Numbered from the stretch's first letter, positions 8,334 through 17,223 are shown. The stretch is DNA of 64,000 nt from an uncultured Oscillospiraceae bacterium (GCA_900548305.1 URJZ01000002.1:40416-104415); one strand, 5' to 3'. Made by a program: numbers and translations. The notes: generated by a model from the letters alone, not told the origin.

Positions 8334-9683
8334 ATGGAACGTTTTTATCATTCAGTTACATTAGATGTAGATAAATGCGTTGGTTGTACCAACTGCATTA
8401 AAAGATGTCCTACAGAAGCAATTCGTGTAAGAGAAGGAAAAGCAATTATTACGCCGGAACGCTGCATTGACTGTGGTGTATGTATTCGTGTATGTCCGCA
8501 TCACGCGAAAAAAGCTAAGTTTGACCATTTGGAATTGCTGAATCGTTTTACATATAACATTGCACTGCCTGCACCGGCTTTATATGGGCAGTTTCGCCAT
8601 TTAGATCATATAGATTTGATATTAACAGCTTTAAAACGTTTGGGATTTGATGATGTTTTTGAAGTTTCCAAAGCGGCAGAACTAGTATCAGATGCTACAA
8701 GAAAAATCATATCAGACGGGAATATACCAAAACCGATTATTAGTTCAGCGTGTCCTGCCATTGTGCGATTAATCCGTGTCAGATTTCCGGAGCTATGTGC
8801 CCATGTGCTTCCATTACATTCACCTATGGAAATAGCTGCACTGATTGCAAAAAAAGAAGCCCATCAAAAAACAGGATTGCCAATAGAACAAATTGGCGTA
8901 TTTTTTATTACACCGTGTGCTGCAAAAGTGACGGATATAAAATCTCCTGTTGGAACCACAGTATCTCATGTGGACGGTGCAATTGCCATCAGCGAAATTT
9001 ATCATCAGATTGCAGATGTTATGAAGCGTATTGAGAAGGTAGAGCCATTGTCTCAGTCCGGTGTTATCGGAGTTGGGTGGGCTTCCAGTGGTGGTGAGGC
9101 ATCCGCTTTACTCAATGACCGTTATTTAGCGGCAGATGGTATGGAAAATATTATTGATATTCTGGAAGGTTTGGAAGAAGAAAGAATCCAAGGGATTGAT
9201 TTTGTGGAGTTAAATGCTTGTACAGGGGGATGTGTAGGCGGTGTGTTTTGTATTGAGAATGCTTATGTTGCAAAAGCAAGACTGCAAAGTTTGAGAAGAT
9301 ATCTGCCTGTAGCCAAAAACCATTTATCTGCAAACATACCTGACTATATGAAATGGACAGATGGTTTGGAATTTACTCCTGTGTTAAAACTATCTGACAA
9401 TTTAGAAGAAGCAATGGATATGATGAATCAAATCAATCGTATTTGTGAGAGATTTCCGGGACTGGATTGTGGTGCATGCGGTGCGCCTACTTGTCACGCT
9501 TTTGCAGAAGATGTAGTGTGCGGTCTGGCCGATACAAGCAATTGTATTTTTGTGATGAAGGAAGAAATCAAACAGGTAACGGATACATTGTCTCACATGG
9601 CACATATGAATCCTCCACTGCAAAATAAGGGAGAGATTCAAAATCATAAGATACAAGGAACTCATGAAAAGAATTCATCATAA
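8334..9683 (+). CDS. Putative sensory [FeFe] hydrogenase (group C/D-like)
   Basis: 449 residues from ATG 8334, which has TGAGGA seven bases upstream (an earlier ATG at 8313 would overlap the previous gene). Domains: two [4Fe-4S] ferredoxin motifs near residues 15-55 (CVGCTNCIKRCP, CIDCGVCIRVCP), an H-cluster domain with L1 SSACPA (about 137), L2 PCAAK (about 194) and L3 NACTGGC (about 294), and a C-terminal Fe-S domain (LDCGACGAPTC...CGLADTSNC). L1 has Ala where catalytic hydrogenases have the proton-relay Cys, as described for sensory groups. There is no PAS domain, unlike the T. maritima-type sensor. Genes for possible signalling partners flank it. Confidence 0.8.
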   Translation: MERFYHSVTLDVDKCVGCTNCIKRCPTEAIRVREGKAIITPERCIDCGVCIRVCPHHAKKAKFDHLELLNRFTYNIALPAPALYGQFRHLDHIDLILTALKRLGFDDVFEVSKAAELVSDATRKIISDGNIPKPIISSACPAIVRLIRVRFPELCAHVLPLHSPMEIAALIAKKEAHQKTGLPIEQIGVFFITPCAAKVTDIKSPVGTTVSHVDGAIAISEIYHQIADVMKRIEKVEPLSQSGVIGVGWASSGGEASALLNDRYLAADGMENIIDILEGLEEERIQGIDFVELNACTGGCVGGVFCIENAYVAKARLQSLRRYLPVAKNHLSANIPDYMKWTDGLEFTPVLKLSDNLEEAMDMMNQINRICERFPGLDCGACGAPTCHAFAEDVVCGLADTSNCIFVMKEEIKQVTDTLSHMAHMNPPLQNKGEIQNHKIQGTHEKNSS

Positions 9684-9731
9684 AAAGTGTAGATATGATT
9701 GGAAAGAAGTAATTAGGAAGGATGATTGTAC

Positions 9732-10064
9732 ATGACAGTACATCAATTAAAGGAATTGTTGGAGCTTACTGTTTTAGTAGAACAAAAAACAGATAGAGAA
9801 ATCACCGGATGTTATAGCGGGGATTTACTCAGTTGGGCTATGAGTCGGGTACAGGCCGGAGATGTTTGGCTTACTGTTATGGGAAATGTGAATGCAATTG
9901 CTGTAGCCGCTTTGTCAGATGCAGCTTGTATTATTTTGACGGATGCTGCCGGATTGGATGAAGAGGCAAAAGAAAAGGCACAGCAGCAAGGAATCACAGT
10001 ATTTTCATCCAATGCAAACAGTTATCAGGTTGCAGTTCAGCTATCGAGGTTACTAGCAGAATGA
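9732..10064 (+). CDS. DRTGG-domain protein (second copy)
   Basis: 110 residues, paralogous in fold to the protein at 7545: MTVHQLKELLELTVL, DREITGCYSGDLLSWAMSR, then VWLTVMGNVNAIAVAALSD. ATG at 9732 is preferred; AGGAAGG lies nine bases before it, while the TTG at 9726 is too close. The end overlaps the PHP gene by four bases. Ligand and function unknown; tight coupling to the sensory hydrogenase suggests a part of the same signalling unit. Confidence 0.72.
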   Translation: MTVHQLKELLELTVLVEQKTDREITGCYSGDLLSWAMSRVQAGDVWLTVMGNVNAIAVAALSDAACIILTDAAGLDEEAKEKAQQQGITVFSSNANSYQVAVQLSRLLAE

Positions 10065-10795
10065 AACGAGTATACTATGACTTGCATTTGCACTCTTGCT
10101 TATCTCCTTGTGGAAGCAGCGATATGACGCCTAACAATATTGTAAACATGGCTAAATTAATGGGATATAATATGATTGCCTTAACAGATCATAATTCTTG
10201 TCTAAATTGTGAGGCAGCGGTAACAGTTGGGAAAAGACAAGGTTTGGTTGTAGTGCCCGGCATGGAATTATGCACTGCAGAAGATGCGCATACCATTTGC
10301 TTATTTCCCACAGTTGCAGATGCGATGGAGTTTCAGCAATATGTTAAACAACATTCTAAGACAATGAGTAATAATACAGAAACATTTGGCAGACAAATCA
10401 TTATGAATGATTTAGATGAGCCGATTGGAGAAGAAACACGACTATTAATTAATGCTGCTGGTATTGGAATTGATGATGTAGTTTCATTAGCAAAACAATA
10501 TCATGGAACCGCTTTTCCGGCACATATTGATCGTAGTGCTTATAGTGTATTTTCAACGTTGGGAGCAATACCGCCGGAAGCCAATTTTAAGGCGGCTGAG
10601 ATTACTGCTTATGCAGATGAAGTGGGGTTACTTAGAGAACATGCGGAGTTAAGAGATAAAATTTTACTTCGCAACTCAGATGCACATTATTTAGAGCATA
10701 TGTTGGAGCCAAATGCATGGATTGCATTACCCGAATGTACTCCGGAGTGTCTTATTGCTGCATTGAATGGTGAAATAGAGGTTACATGGAAATAA
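10061..10795 (+). CDS. PHP-domain phosphoesterase
   Basis: 244-residue polymerase-and-histidinol-phosphatase fold. Metal-binding motifs are complete: HLHSCLSPCG (I), TDHNS (II), GMEL (III), HIDRSAYS and NSDAHYLE. The family hydrolyses phosphoesters with two or three metal ions; the substrate here is unknown (nucleotide 3',5'-diphosphate phosphatases are among relatives). Last gene of the hydrogenase regulatory operon, overlapping the DRTGG gene by four bases and followed by a terminator. It could remove a nucleotide or protein phosphate signal. Confidence 0.82.
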   Translation: MKRVYYDLHLHSCLSPCGSSDMTPNNIVNMAKLMGYNMIALTDHNSCLNCEAAVTVGKRQGLVVVPGMELCTAEDAHTICLFPTVADAMEFQQYVKQHSKTMSNNTETFGRQIIMNDLDEPIGEETRLLINAAGIGIDDVVSLAKQYHGTAFPAHIDRSAYSVFSTLGAIPPEANFKAAEITAYADEVGLLREHAELRDKILLRNSDAHYLEHMLEPNAWIALPECTPECLIAALNGEIEVTWK

Positions 10796-10810
10796 GATAA
10801 ATAAAAAATG

Positions 10811-10850
10811 CTGTGTGCTAATTTAGCCAATTAGCACACAGTAACTTTTT
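10811..10850 (+). terminator. Terminator of the regulatory hydrogenase operon
   Basis: CTGTGTGCTAATT / AATTAGCACACAG stem with five-base loop followed by a T-rich stretch. Confidence 0.88.
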
Positions 10851-10923
10851 ATGACTATTTGTTTAAAAATTCACAGTCTTCGTATATTTTTTGTCAATCT
10901 CTCTGGTATTTGAGAAAAAATTG

Positions 10924-10932
10924 TGATATACT
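10924..10932 (+). promoter_or_regulatory. Extended -10 promoter of the hydC-hydA operon
   Basis: TGA-TATACT, 80 bases upstream of the hydC start. A TTGTCA at 10891 is too far away to act as its -35. The preceding terminator separates this operon from the regulatory one. Confidence 0.5.
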
Positions 10933-11012
10933 TAGCTGGATTGAGCCCTAAAATCTGTACGAAATTTAGGGTAATTTAGAAATATGTAAACAATCCTGGG
11001 AGGAGAATTATT

Positions 11013-11507
11013 ATGCAAAAGCGTATTTCTACCCTGCCTTTTCAAGGAACAAAGGAACAACAAGAACAGCTTTTTAAAGTAATTGACGAAAACGGCGGAA
11101 CACATGGTTCCGTTATGCCGATTCTTCAAAAAGCGCAAGAAATTTATGGTTATTTGCCGATTGAAGTGCAAACCATGATTGCAGAAAAAATGGATATACC
11201 ACTAGAAGAAATATACGGTGTTTCTACTTTTTATTCGTTATTTGCATTAACACCAAAAGGAAAATATGATATTTCAGTTTGTATGGGAACAGCCTGTTAC
11301 GTAAAAGGTGCGGCAGATGTTCTGGATAAAATTTGTGAAGTGCTTGGTATTCAGCCGGAAGAATGCACACAGGATGGTAAGTTTTCTATTACAGAATGTC
11401 GTTGCATAGGTGCCTGTGGCTTAGCGCCGGTTATGACCGTAAATGATGATGTATACGGGCGTGTTTCTGTGAGTGAAGTTGAAGATATTTTGAGTAAGTA
11501 TGAGTAA
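11013..11507 (+). CDS. hydC: NAD-linked [FeFe] hydrogenase subunit HydC (NuoE-like)
   Basis: 164-residue thioredoxin-like [2Fe-2S] protein of the NuoE family, small subunit of trimeric NADH-dependent hydrogenases. The N-terminal helical part (GYLPIEVQTMIAEKMDIPLEEIYGVSTFYSLF) is followed by the cluster cysteines in CMGTACYVKGA and CRCIGACGLAP. In HydABC enzymes this subunit sits on HydB and relays electrons. GGGAGGAG precedes ATG. First gene of the catalytic operon. Confidence 0.93.
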   Translation: MQKRISTLPFQGTKEQQEQLFKVIDENGGTHGSVMPILQKAQEIYGYLPIEVQTMIAEKMDIPLEEIYGVSTFYSLFALTPKGKYDISVCMGTACYVKGAADVLDKICEVLGIQPEECTQDGKFSITECRCIGACGLAPVMTVNDDVYGRVSVSEVEDILSKYE

Positions 11508-11512
11508 TTTCT

Positions 11513-12052
11513 ATGCGTGAATTATCACTGAATGTTATGGATATTGTTCAGAACTCGATTTCGGCCGGTGCAACGGTTATAAAAATATCAGTTTTAGAAG
11601 AGGTTCAAACGCTTACCATTGTAATCACAGACAATGGCAGGGGTATGAGTAAAGAACAGGTATCTAAAGTAACTGATCCTTTTTTTACGACCCGAACGAC
11701 CAGAAAAGTTGGTATGGGTGTTCCGCTTTTTAAAATGGCAGCGGAGATGACAGGTGGTAGTTTTAAAATAGAATCTGAGGTAAATCAAGGAACAAAAGTG
11801 ACAGCAACTTTTATTGCAACACATTTGGATATGTTGCCTTTAGGAGATATTAATACCACGGTATGGTTGCTTATTACCTGTAATCCGGATTTAGATTTTA
11901 TTTTTTATCGAAAAATCGGTCATTTGGATTTTACTTTGAATACAAAAGAACTAAAGGATATTTTGGGAGAAATTCCTCTGAATGCACCTGATGTCTGTCA
12001 ATGGCTGAAAGATTATTTAACTGAACAAACCGCTTTACTACATGGAGGATGA
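11513..12052 (+). CDS. HATPase protein of hydrogenase operon
   Basis: 179 residues, second GHKL ATP-binding protein in this locus: N-box LNVMDIVQNSISAGA, G1 DNGRGMS, and GMGVPLFKMAAEMTGGSFKIES as G2, with a C-terminal extension of about 60 residues of unknown fold. There is no sensor or phospho-acceptor domain. Such genes are repeatedly embedded in Firmicute hydABC operons. Substrate unknown; kinase activity towards a partner protein is inference. ATG follows the hydC stop by five bases. Confidence 0.75.
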   Translation: MRELSLNVMDIVQNSISAGATVIKISVLEEVQTLTIVITDNGRGMSKEQVSKVTDPFFTTRTTRKVGMGVPLFKMAAEMTGGSFKIESEVNQGTKVTATFIATHLDMLPLGDINTTVWLLITCNPDLDFIFYRKIGHLDFTLNTKELKDILGEIPLNAPDVCQWLKDYLTEQTALLHGG

Positions 12053-12057
12053 ATGAA

Positions 12058-12429
12058 ATGAAATCATTAGCTGAATTACAAGCAATTCGAGAGAAAGCTC
12101 GTGCTCAAATTAGTGTGAGAGAAGGGCAGGAGGACGGAATTCGCATTTTGGTGGGTATGGCTACTTGCGGAATTGCCGCCGGTGCACGTCCGGTTTTAAC
12201 TGCTTTTATTGATGAATTGGAAAAACGCGGAATTACCAATGTACAAGTGACACAAACAGGCTGTATCGGAATTTGCCAGTTTGAGCCGGTTGTAGAAGTG
12301 GTTACTCCCGGAAATGATAAAGTGACATATGTAAAAATGACACCTGAAATGGCTGTTAGAGTAGTTAACGACCATGTTGTAAATGGTAATGTAGTGCAAG
12401 AGTTTACCATTGGTGCTCACACAAAATAA
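12058..12429 (+). CDS. HndB-like [2Fe-2S] thioredoxin-fold ferredoxin
   Basis: About 123 residues with a thioredoxin-like [2Fe-2S] domain: MATCGIAAGARPVL and TQTGCIGICQFEP supply the four cysteines of this family, also found as the N-terminal part of HydB. Known relatives are the extra small subunit (HndB type) of NAD(P)-linked hydrogenases. ATG 12058 is favoured because GGAGG sits nine bases upstream; the ATG at 12049 has no room for it. The gene is tightly packed between the HATPase and hydB. Confidence 0.85.
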   Translation: MKSLAELQAIREKARAQISVREGQEDGIRILVGMATCGIAAGARPVLTAFIDELEKRGITNVQVTQTGCIGICQFEPVVEVVTPGNDKVTYVKMTPEMAVRVVNDHVVNGNVVQEFTIGAHTK

Positions 12430-12442
12430 GGGGGAAAATGTA

Positions 12443-14230
12443 ATGTATCGTTCCAATGTACTCGTATGCGGCGGTACCGGCTGCTCTTCCTCTAACAGTC
12501 AAGAGATTATACAAAGACTGGAAGAAGAGATTAAGAAAAAAGGTCTTGAGAAAGAAGTAAATGTGGTACGTACCGGCTGTTTCGGTTTATGTTCTCTAGG
12601 ACCAGTTGTAGTTGTATATCCGGAAGGTTCTTTTTATAGTAAAGTCACTCCTTCAGATATTCCGGAAATTGTGGAAGAACATTTACTTAAAGGAAGAATT
12701 GTAAAGCGTCTTTTATACCAGGAAACAATTGATAATGATACAATTCATTCATTGGCAGATACACCGTTTTATAAAAAACAAAAACGAATTGCGCTGCGCA
12801 ACTGTGGTGTGATTAATCCTGAGGTAATTGAAGAATACATAGCAATGGATGGATACAGTGCTTTGGGTAAAGTGCTGACTGAAATGAAACCGGAAGAAGT
12901 AATTCAAGTAATCAAAGATTCCGGTTTACGTGGCAGAGGCGGTGGCGGTTTCCCAACGGGATTAAAATGGAGCCTTGCTGCCCAAAATGACGCTGATCAA
13001 AAATACGTTTGCTGTAATGCAGACGAAGGTGACCCGGGTGCATTTATGGACCGTTCTGTGTTGGAGGGTGACCCGCATTCTGTTCTGGAAGCAATGGCAA
13101 TTGCAGGTTACGCCATTGGCGCTACACAAGGTTATATTTATATTCGTGCAGAATATCCGATTGCAGTTGAACGATTGCAAATTGCAATTGATCAAGCAAG
13201 AGAATTGGGCTTGCTTGGAAAAAATATCTTTGACAGCGGCTTTGATTTTGACATTGAATTACGTCTAGGTTCTGGTGCTTTTGTTTGCGGTGAGGAAACA
13301 TCTTTGCTGGCATCAATCGAGGGCCATCGCGGCGAGCCTCGTCCTCGTCCTCCGTATCCTGCAGTAAAAGGATTGTATGGAAAGCCTACTATTTTAAATA
13401 ACGTAGAAACGTATGCAAATATTGCACAAATTATATTACATGGAGCGGAATGGTTCCAATCTATTGGAACAGAGCGTTCAAAAGGTACAAAAGTATTTGC
13501 GTTGGGTGGTAAAATCAAACATACCGGTTTGGTTGAGGTACCAATGGGAACTACTTTACGAGAGATTGTAGAAGAAATTGGCGGCGGGGTTTCCGGTGGT
13601 GGCAAATTTAAGGCTGCACAAACAGGCGGTCCTTCCGGCGGTTGTATTCCTGCCAAGTTTTTAGATATCGAGATTGACTACGACAACCTAACTGAAATTG
13701 GTGCCATGATGGGTTCCGGCGGTTTAATTGTTATGGATGAATCTACATGTATGGTTGATATTGCAGAGTTCTTCCTCCGCTTTACAGTGGATGAATCTTG
13801 TGGTAAGTGTACAGCTTGCCGTATTGGAACAAAACGGCTTTTAGAGATGCTAGAGAAAATCACCGGTGGCAGAGGTGAAGACGGTGATATTGAGAAGCTG
13901 GAATCCTTGTGCCATTATATTAAAGACAACTCTTTGTGCGCATTGGGACAAACGGCTCCGAATCCGGTTTTGTCTACTTTGCAATATTTCCGCGACGAAT
14001 ATGTGGCTCATGTACATGACCATCGCTGTCCGGCCGGTGCTTGTAAAGAACTTACCATATTTAGAATATTGCCTGAAAAGTGTATTGGTTGTACCAAATG
14101 TGCTCGTAATTGTCCGGTGGATGCAATCCATGGTAACGTGAAAGAGCATCACTTTATTGATATAGATAAATGTATTAAATGTGGTGTTTGCATGGAAAAT
14201 TGTAAATTTGATGCAATTGTGAGAGAATAA
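12443..14230 (+). CDS. hydB: NADH-dependent [FeFe] hydrogenase subunit HydB (NuoF-like)
   Basis: 595 residues, flavoprotein subunit that oxidises or reduces NAD(H) at FMN. Domains: N-terminal [2Fe-2S] thioredoxin-like region (Cys 9, 14, 46, 50), NuoF core with the glycine-rich GLRGRGGGGFPTGLKW for FMN/NADH, the [4Fe-4S] motif SCGKCTACRIG, and a C-terminal pair of ferredoxin motifs (CIGCTKCARNCP, CIKCGVCMENC). This set is the hallmark of electron-bifurcating-type HydB. ATG 12443 has AAGGGGGA upstream; an upstream in-frame start at 12410 would overlap the previous gene. Confidence 0.95.
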   Translation: MYRSNVLVCGGTGCSSSNSQEIIQRLEEEIKKKGLEKEVNVVRTGCFGLCSLGPVVVVYPEGSFYSKVTPSDIPEIVEEHLLKGRIVKRLLYQETIDNDTIHSLADTPFYKKQKRIALRNCGVINPEVIEEYIAMDGYSALGKVLTEMKPEEVIQVIKDSGLRGRGGGGFPTGLKWSLAAQNDADQKYVCCNADEGDPGAFMDRSVLEGDPHSVLEAMAIAGYAIGATQGYIYIRAEYPIAVERLQIAIDQARELGLLGKNIFDSGFDFDIELRLGSGAFVCGEETSLLASIEGHRGEPRPRPPYPAVKGLYGKPTILNNVETYANIAQIILHGAEWFQSIGTERSKGTKVFALGGKIKHTGLVEVPMGTTLREIVEEIGGGVSGGGKFKAAQTGGPSGGCIPAKFLDIEIDYDNLTEIGAMMGSGGLIVMDESTCMVDIAEFFLRFTVDESCGKCTACRIGTKRLLEMLEKITGGRGEDGDIEKLESLCHYIKDNSLCALGQTAPNPVLSTLQYFRDEYVAHVHDHRCPAGACKELTIFRILPEKCIGCTKCARNCPVDAIHGNVKEHHFIDIDKCIKCGVCMENCKFDAIVRE

Positions 14231-14247
14231 GAGAGGAGTGTGGCAAC

Positions 14248-15996
14248 ATGTATCAGATTAAAATTAATGGAATGCCTTTCTCCGTACCGAAGGGCTCTAC
14301 AATTTTGGAAGCGGCAAGATTTGCCGGTATTAAAATTCCTACCTTATGTTTTTTAAAAGACTTGAATGAAATTGGTGCTTGCCGTGTGTGTGTTGTAGAG
14401 GTAAAGGGAGCACGCTCATTGGTTGCAGCTTGTGTTCATCCGGTTAACGAAGGTATGGAGATTTTTACAAATACTTCAAGAGTCATTGAATCCAGAAAAA
14501 CAACACTTCAATTATTGCTTTCTGTCCATGAAAGAAAGTGTTTATCTTGTATGCGCAATGGTTCTTGTGAATTGCAGCAACTTTGCGCAGAGTTGGGAGT
14601 AGATGTTGAAGATAAATTAGACGGAGAAAAACCGGCTACAGTGCCGGACACTTCTACTGCTCATTTGGTACGCGATAATGCCAAATGCGTACTATGTCGT
14701 CGTTGTGTTGCAGCTTGTGAGCAACAGCATGTAGCGGTAATTGGTGCAAATAATCGTGGATTTGATACACAAATTGGCTGTGCATTTAACTTACCGTTGG
14801 CCGAGGTAAGCTGCGTTTCTTGTGGACAATGTATTGTAAACTGTCCGACAGGCGCATTGGTTGAACGTGATCAAACAGCCGAATTATTGGCAGCAATCAA
14901 TGATCCTGAAAAATATGTTGTAGTGCAAACAGCGCCTTCTATCCGCGCTACTCTGGGCGAATGTTTTGATATGCCGATTGGTACAAACGTAAAAGGCAAG
15001 ATGGTAGCAGCTCTGCGCAGATTAGGTGTAGATAAAGTATTTGATACTGATTTTGGTGCAGACCTTACTATTATGGAAGAGGCTCATGAATTTATACATC
15101 GTGTTAAAACAGGCGGTGTATTGCCAATGATTACATCTTGTTCTCCTGGCTGGGTAAAATTCTGCGAGCATTATTTTCCTGACTTACTGCCCAATGTATC
15201 CACATGTAAATCTCCTCAACAAATGACAGGTGCAATGTTGAAAACTTGGTATGCTGAGAAAAATGGCATTGATCCGAAAAACATTGTTTCTGTCAGCGTT
15301 ATGCCTTGTACTGCGAAAAAATTTGAAATTGACCGAGAGGATCAAGATGCAGCCGGAGATGGAATTCAAGATGTGGATATTGTATTGACAACACGTGAAA
15401 TTGGACGTTTATTAAAACAATGCAATATTGATTTTGTAAATTTACCGGATGAAGACTTTGATCCTGCTATGGGAGTCAGCACTGGTGCGGGCGCTATTTT
15501 TGGTGCAACAGGCGGTGTTATGGAAGCTGCTCTTCGAACAGCGGCAGATACCATTTTTGGTGCATCTTTGGAAAATATAGAATACCATGAGGTGCGTGGC
15601 ACTCAAGATTATAAAGAGGCAATTTATAACCTAAATGGATTGGAAGTAAAAGTTGCTGTTGTCAGTGGACTGGAAAATGCCAATACATTATTAGAAAAAG
15701 TACGTTCCGGAGAAGCGGACTGTCAGTTTATTGAGATTATGTGTTGTCCGGGCGGCTGTGTTAACGGCGGAGGACAGCCGATACAGCCGGCAGAAGTACG
15801 TAATGTTACGGATTTAAAATCACTGCGTGCCAAAGCGTTATATGAAGAAGATAAAAATCTTCCTCTTAGAAAAAGCCATGAAAGCCCGATTATTAAGCAA
15901 GTTTATGAAGAATACTTAGAAGAACCGGGCAGTCATATTGCGCATCAAATTTTGCATACTACTTTTGTAAAACGGAATAAAACAGTTCAGCTGTAA
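14248..15996 (+). CDS. hydA: Catalytic [FeFe] hydrogenase HydA, trimeric NAD-linked type
   Basis: 582 residues. N-terminal NuoG-like [2Fe-2S] domain (Cys 34, 45, 48, 62), His-Cys [4Fe-4S] site (HERKCLSCMRNGSC, 94-107), two ferredoxin motifs (CVLCRRCVAAC, CVSCGQCIVNC), then the H-cluster domain: L1 TSCSPGW (296-302), L2 MPCTAKKFE (352-360), L3 MCCPGGCVNGGGQP (498-511). The final SHESPIIKQVYEEYL matches the small-subunit-like tail. With HydB and HydC it should couple H2 to NADH and ferredoxin. L1 has Ser where the textbook motif has a second Cys. Confidence 0.95.
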   Translation: MYQIKINGMPFSVPKGSTILEAARFAGIKIPTLCFLKDLNEIGACRVCVVEVKGARSLVAACVHPVNEGMEIFTNTSRVIESRKTTLQLLLSVHERKCLSCMRNGSCELQQLCAELGVDVEDKLDGEKPATVPDTSTAHLVRDNAKCVLCRRCVAACEQQHVAVIGANNRGFDTQIGCAFNLPLAEVSCVSCGQCIVNCPTGALVERDQTAELLAAINDPEKYVVVQTAPSIRATLGECFDMPIGTNVKGKMVAALRRLGVDKVFDTDFGADLTIMEEAHEFIHRVKTGGVLPMITSCSPGWVKFCEHYFPDLLPNVSTCKSPQQMTGAMLKTWYAEKNGIDPKNIVSVSVMPCTAKKFEIDREDQDAAGDGIQDVDIVLTTREIGRLLKQCNIDFVNLPDEDFDPAMGVSTGAGAIFGATGGVMEAALRTAADTIFGASLENIEYHEVRGTQDYKEAIYNLNGLEVKVAVVSGLENANTLLEKVRSGEADCQFIEIMCCPGGCVNGGGQPIQPAEVRNVTDLKSLRAKALYEEDKNLPLRKSHESPIIKQVYEEYLEEPGSHIAHQILHTTFVKRNKTVQL

Positions 15997-16034
15997 AAAA
16001 AAGACTCCAAAGTTTATGTTTTGGAGTCTTTTTT
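15996..16034 (+). terminator. Terminator after hydA
   Basis: AAGACTCCAAA / TTTGGAGTCTT stem followed by a T-run directly after the stop. Confidence 0.92.
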
Positions 16035-16075
16035 ATTGCTATCATATCTTTCTTTGTAATAATTTAGAAATCAAT

Positions 16076-16104
16076 TTGCAGTCATTCCTACCTTATGGTA
16101 TGAT
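16076..16104 (+). promoter_or_regulatory. Sigma-A promoter of the YdcF-like gene
   Basis: TTGCAG (16076-16081), 17-base spacer ending in an extended TGG, TATGAT (16099-16104); about 35 bases before the start codon. Confidence 0.8.
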
Positions 16105-16138
16105 ATAATAAAATAGTCCCAATTAGAAAGGGGTTTAT

Positions 16139-16918
16139 ATGAAAGCGTTATTCCATAAAAAGATAGAAATAAAATGGTATGAGCCGGCAACAATATTGGT
16201 TGGTTTTGGATTACTTATCTGGTTTTGTATTCCTTTTTTCTTCGGTATCTTTAAGGTAGGATCATATTTTGGTATCGCTGTTAGTGTTCTTGTTATGGCA
16301 TACTTTCCGGTAAAACGTTGTTGTAAGAAAAAGATGGCTCAAAAACCATATTTTGTTACATTTAGCATTGTGAATTTTTTGGCTGTAGTATTTGGTATTT
16401 GGATTGCTTTTTTAACAGGTCTGATGGTGTTTGCAATTAATCAGATTCCTTTGGCAAATGTAACCGCAGTTGTTTTGGGAAGTCCTACTGAGAAAAATGA
16501 TTTGGGGCCGTCTTTAACAGCAAGATTGGATAAAGCTGTAGAGTTTTTAAATGAAAATCCAACAGTTAATTGTATTGTATCAGGTGGATTGGGAGATGAA
16601 GATACACCTCCGGAGGCAGAAGTAATGTATGAGTATTTAATACAGAAAGGAATTGCACCTGAGAGAATTGAAAAAGATACTACATCGCGAAATACAAAAG
16701 AAAATTTAGCAAATGCAAAGCAAATTATTCAATCAAAAGGTTGGAATCAAAATATAGCTATTATTACTGAATATTATCATGAATTTAGGGCTGGTAGATT
16801 GGCGGATGAATTAGGAATGCGTTCCTATGCGGTATGCGCTGAAACACCGTGGTATATTTTTTCATCTTCGTATGGAAGAGAAATTTTAGCACTTACAAAA
16901 TTTTTCTGTCATCTTTAA
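16139..16918 (+). CDS. YdcF/SanA-family (DUF218) membrane protein
   Basis: 259 residues. Three hydrophobic segments occupy roughly residues 18-36, 43-58 and 77-102. A DUF218 domain follows (TAVVLGSPTEKNDLGPSLTARL ... CIVSGGLGDEDTPPEAEVM ... TSRNTKENLANAKQII). The family is linked to envelope processes in Gram-negatives, with some members binding S-adenosylmethionine; the reaction is unknown. Own promoter and terminator make it a monocistronic unit. AAAGGGG lies upstream of ATG. Confidence 0.82.
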   Translation: MKALFHKKIEIKWYEPATILVGFGLLIWFCIPFFFGIFKVGSYFGIAVSVLVMAYFPVKRCCKKKMAQKPYFVTFSIVNFLAVVFGIWIAFLTGLMVFAINQIPLANVTAVVLGSPTEKNDLGPSLTARLDKAVEFLNENPTVNCIVSGGLGDEDTPPEAEVMYEYLIQKGIAPERIEKDTTSRNTKENLANAKQIIQSKGWNQNIAIITEYYHEFRAGRLADELGMRSYAVCAETPWYIFSSSYGREILALTKFFCHL

Positions 16919-16922
16919 ACGT

Positions 16923-16956
16923 AAAAATCGATTTCAATTTTATTTGAAATCGATTT
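16923..16956 (+). terminator. Terminator after the YdcF-like gene
   Basis: AAAATCGATTTCAA / TTGAAATCGATTTT stem with T-rich tail. Confidence 0.9.
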
Positions 16957-17125
16957 TTTGTTTTTGTAGTTTGAAAATCATTATTCCATAGAAGAATTTT
17001 GTTAGTGATAAGCATATTTTATATGCAGAGTAACAAGTTTAGAGGATTATAATGTGATAACTGCGACAGAATAAATGTTGAAAAAGGAATTTTCTGTATG
17101 GAAAATTTTAGATGTTGATAGAATA

Positions 17126-17178
17126 TTTTAGCAACTATCGGTTAAAAATTGTTTTGCAATTTTTCTTATGCTATAATA
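17126..17178 (+). repeat. Partial copy of promoter-hairpin repeat
   Basis: Resembles the second half of the unit at 17224: TTTTAGCA, a loop region, AAAAATTG....GCAATTTTT and then ATGCTATAATA. It contains TTGTTT (17149-17154), a 17-base spacer and TATAAT (17172-17177). The remaining gap 16957-17125 shows nothing recognisable. Confidence 0.65.
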
Positions 17179-17223
17179 ACTTCGTAAAAGTAACAAATTT
17201 ATGCAAAAAGAAATCTCTTTTAT

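Noticed and set aside
13192..13656. 154-codon antisense open frame inside hydB
   Set aside because: Proline/serine-rich mirror of conserved NuoF sequence; no independent start signal.
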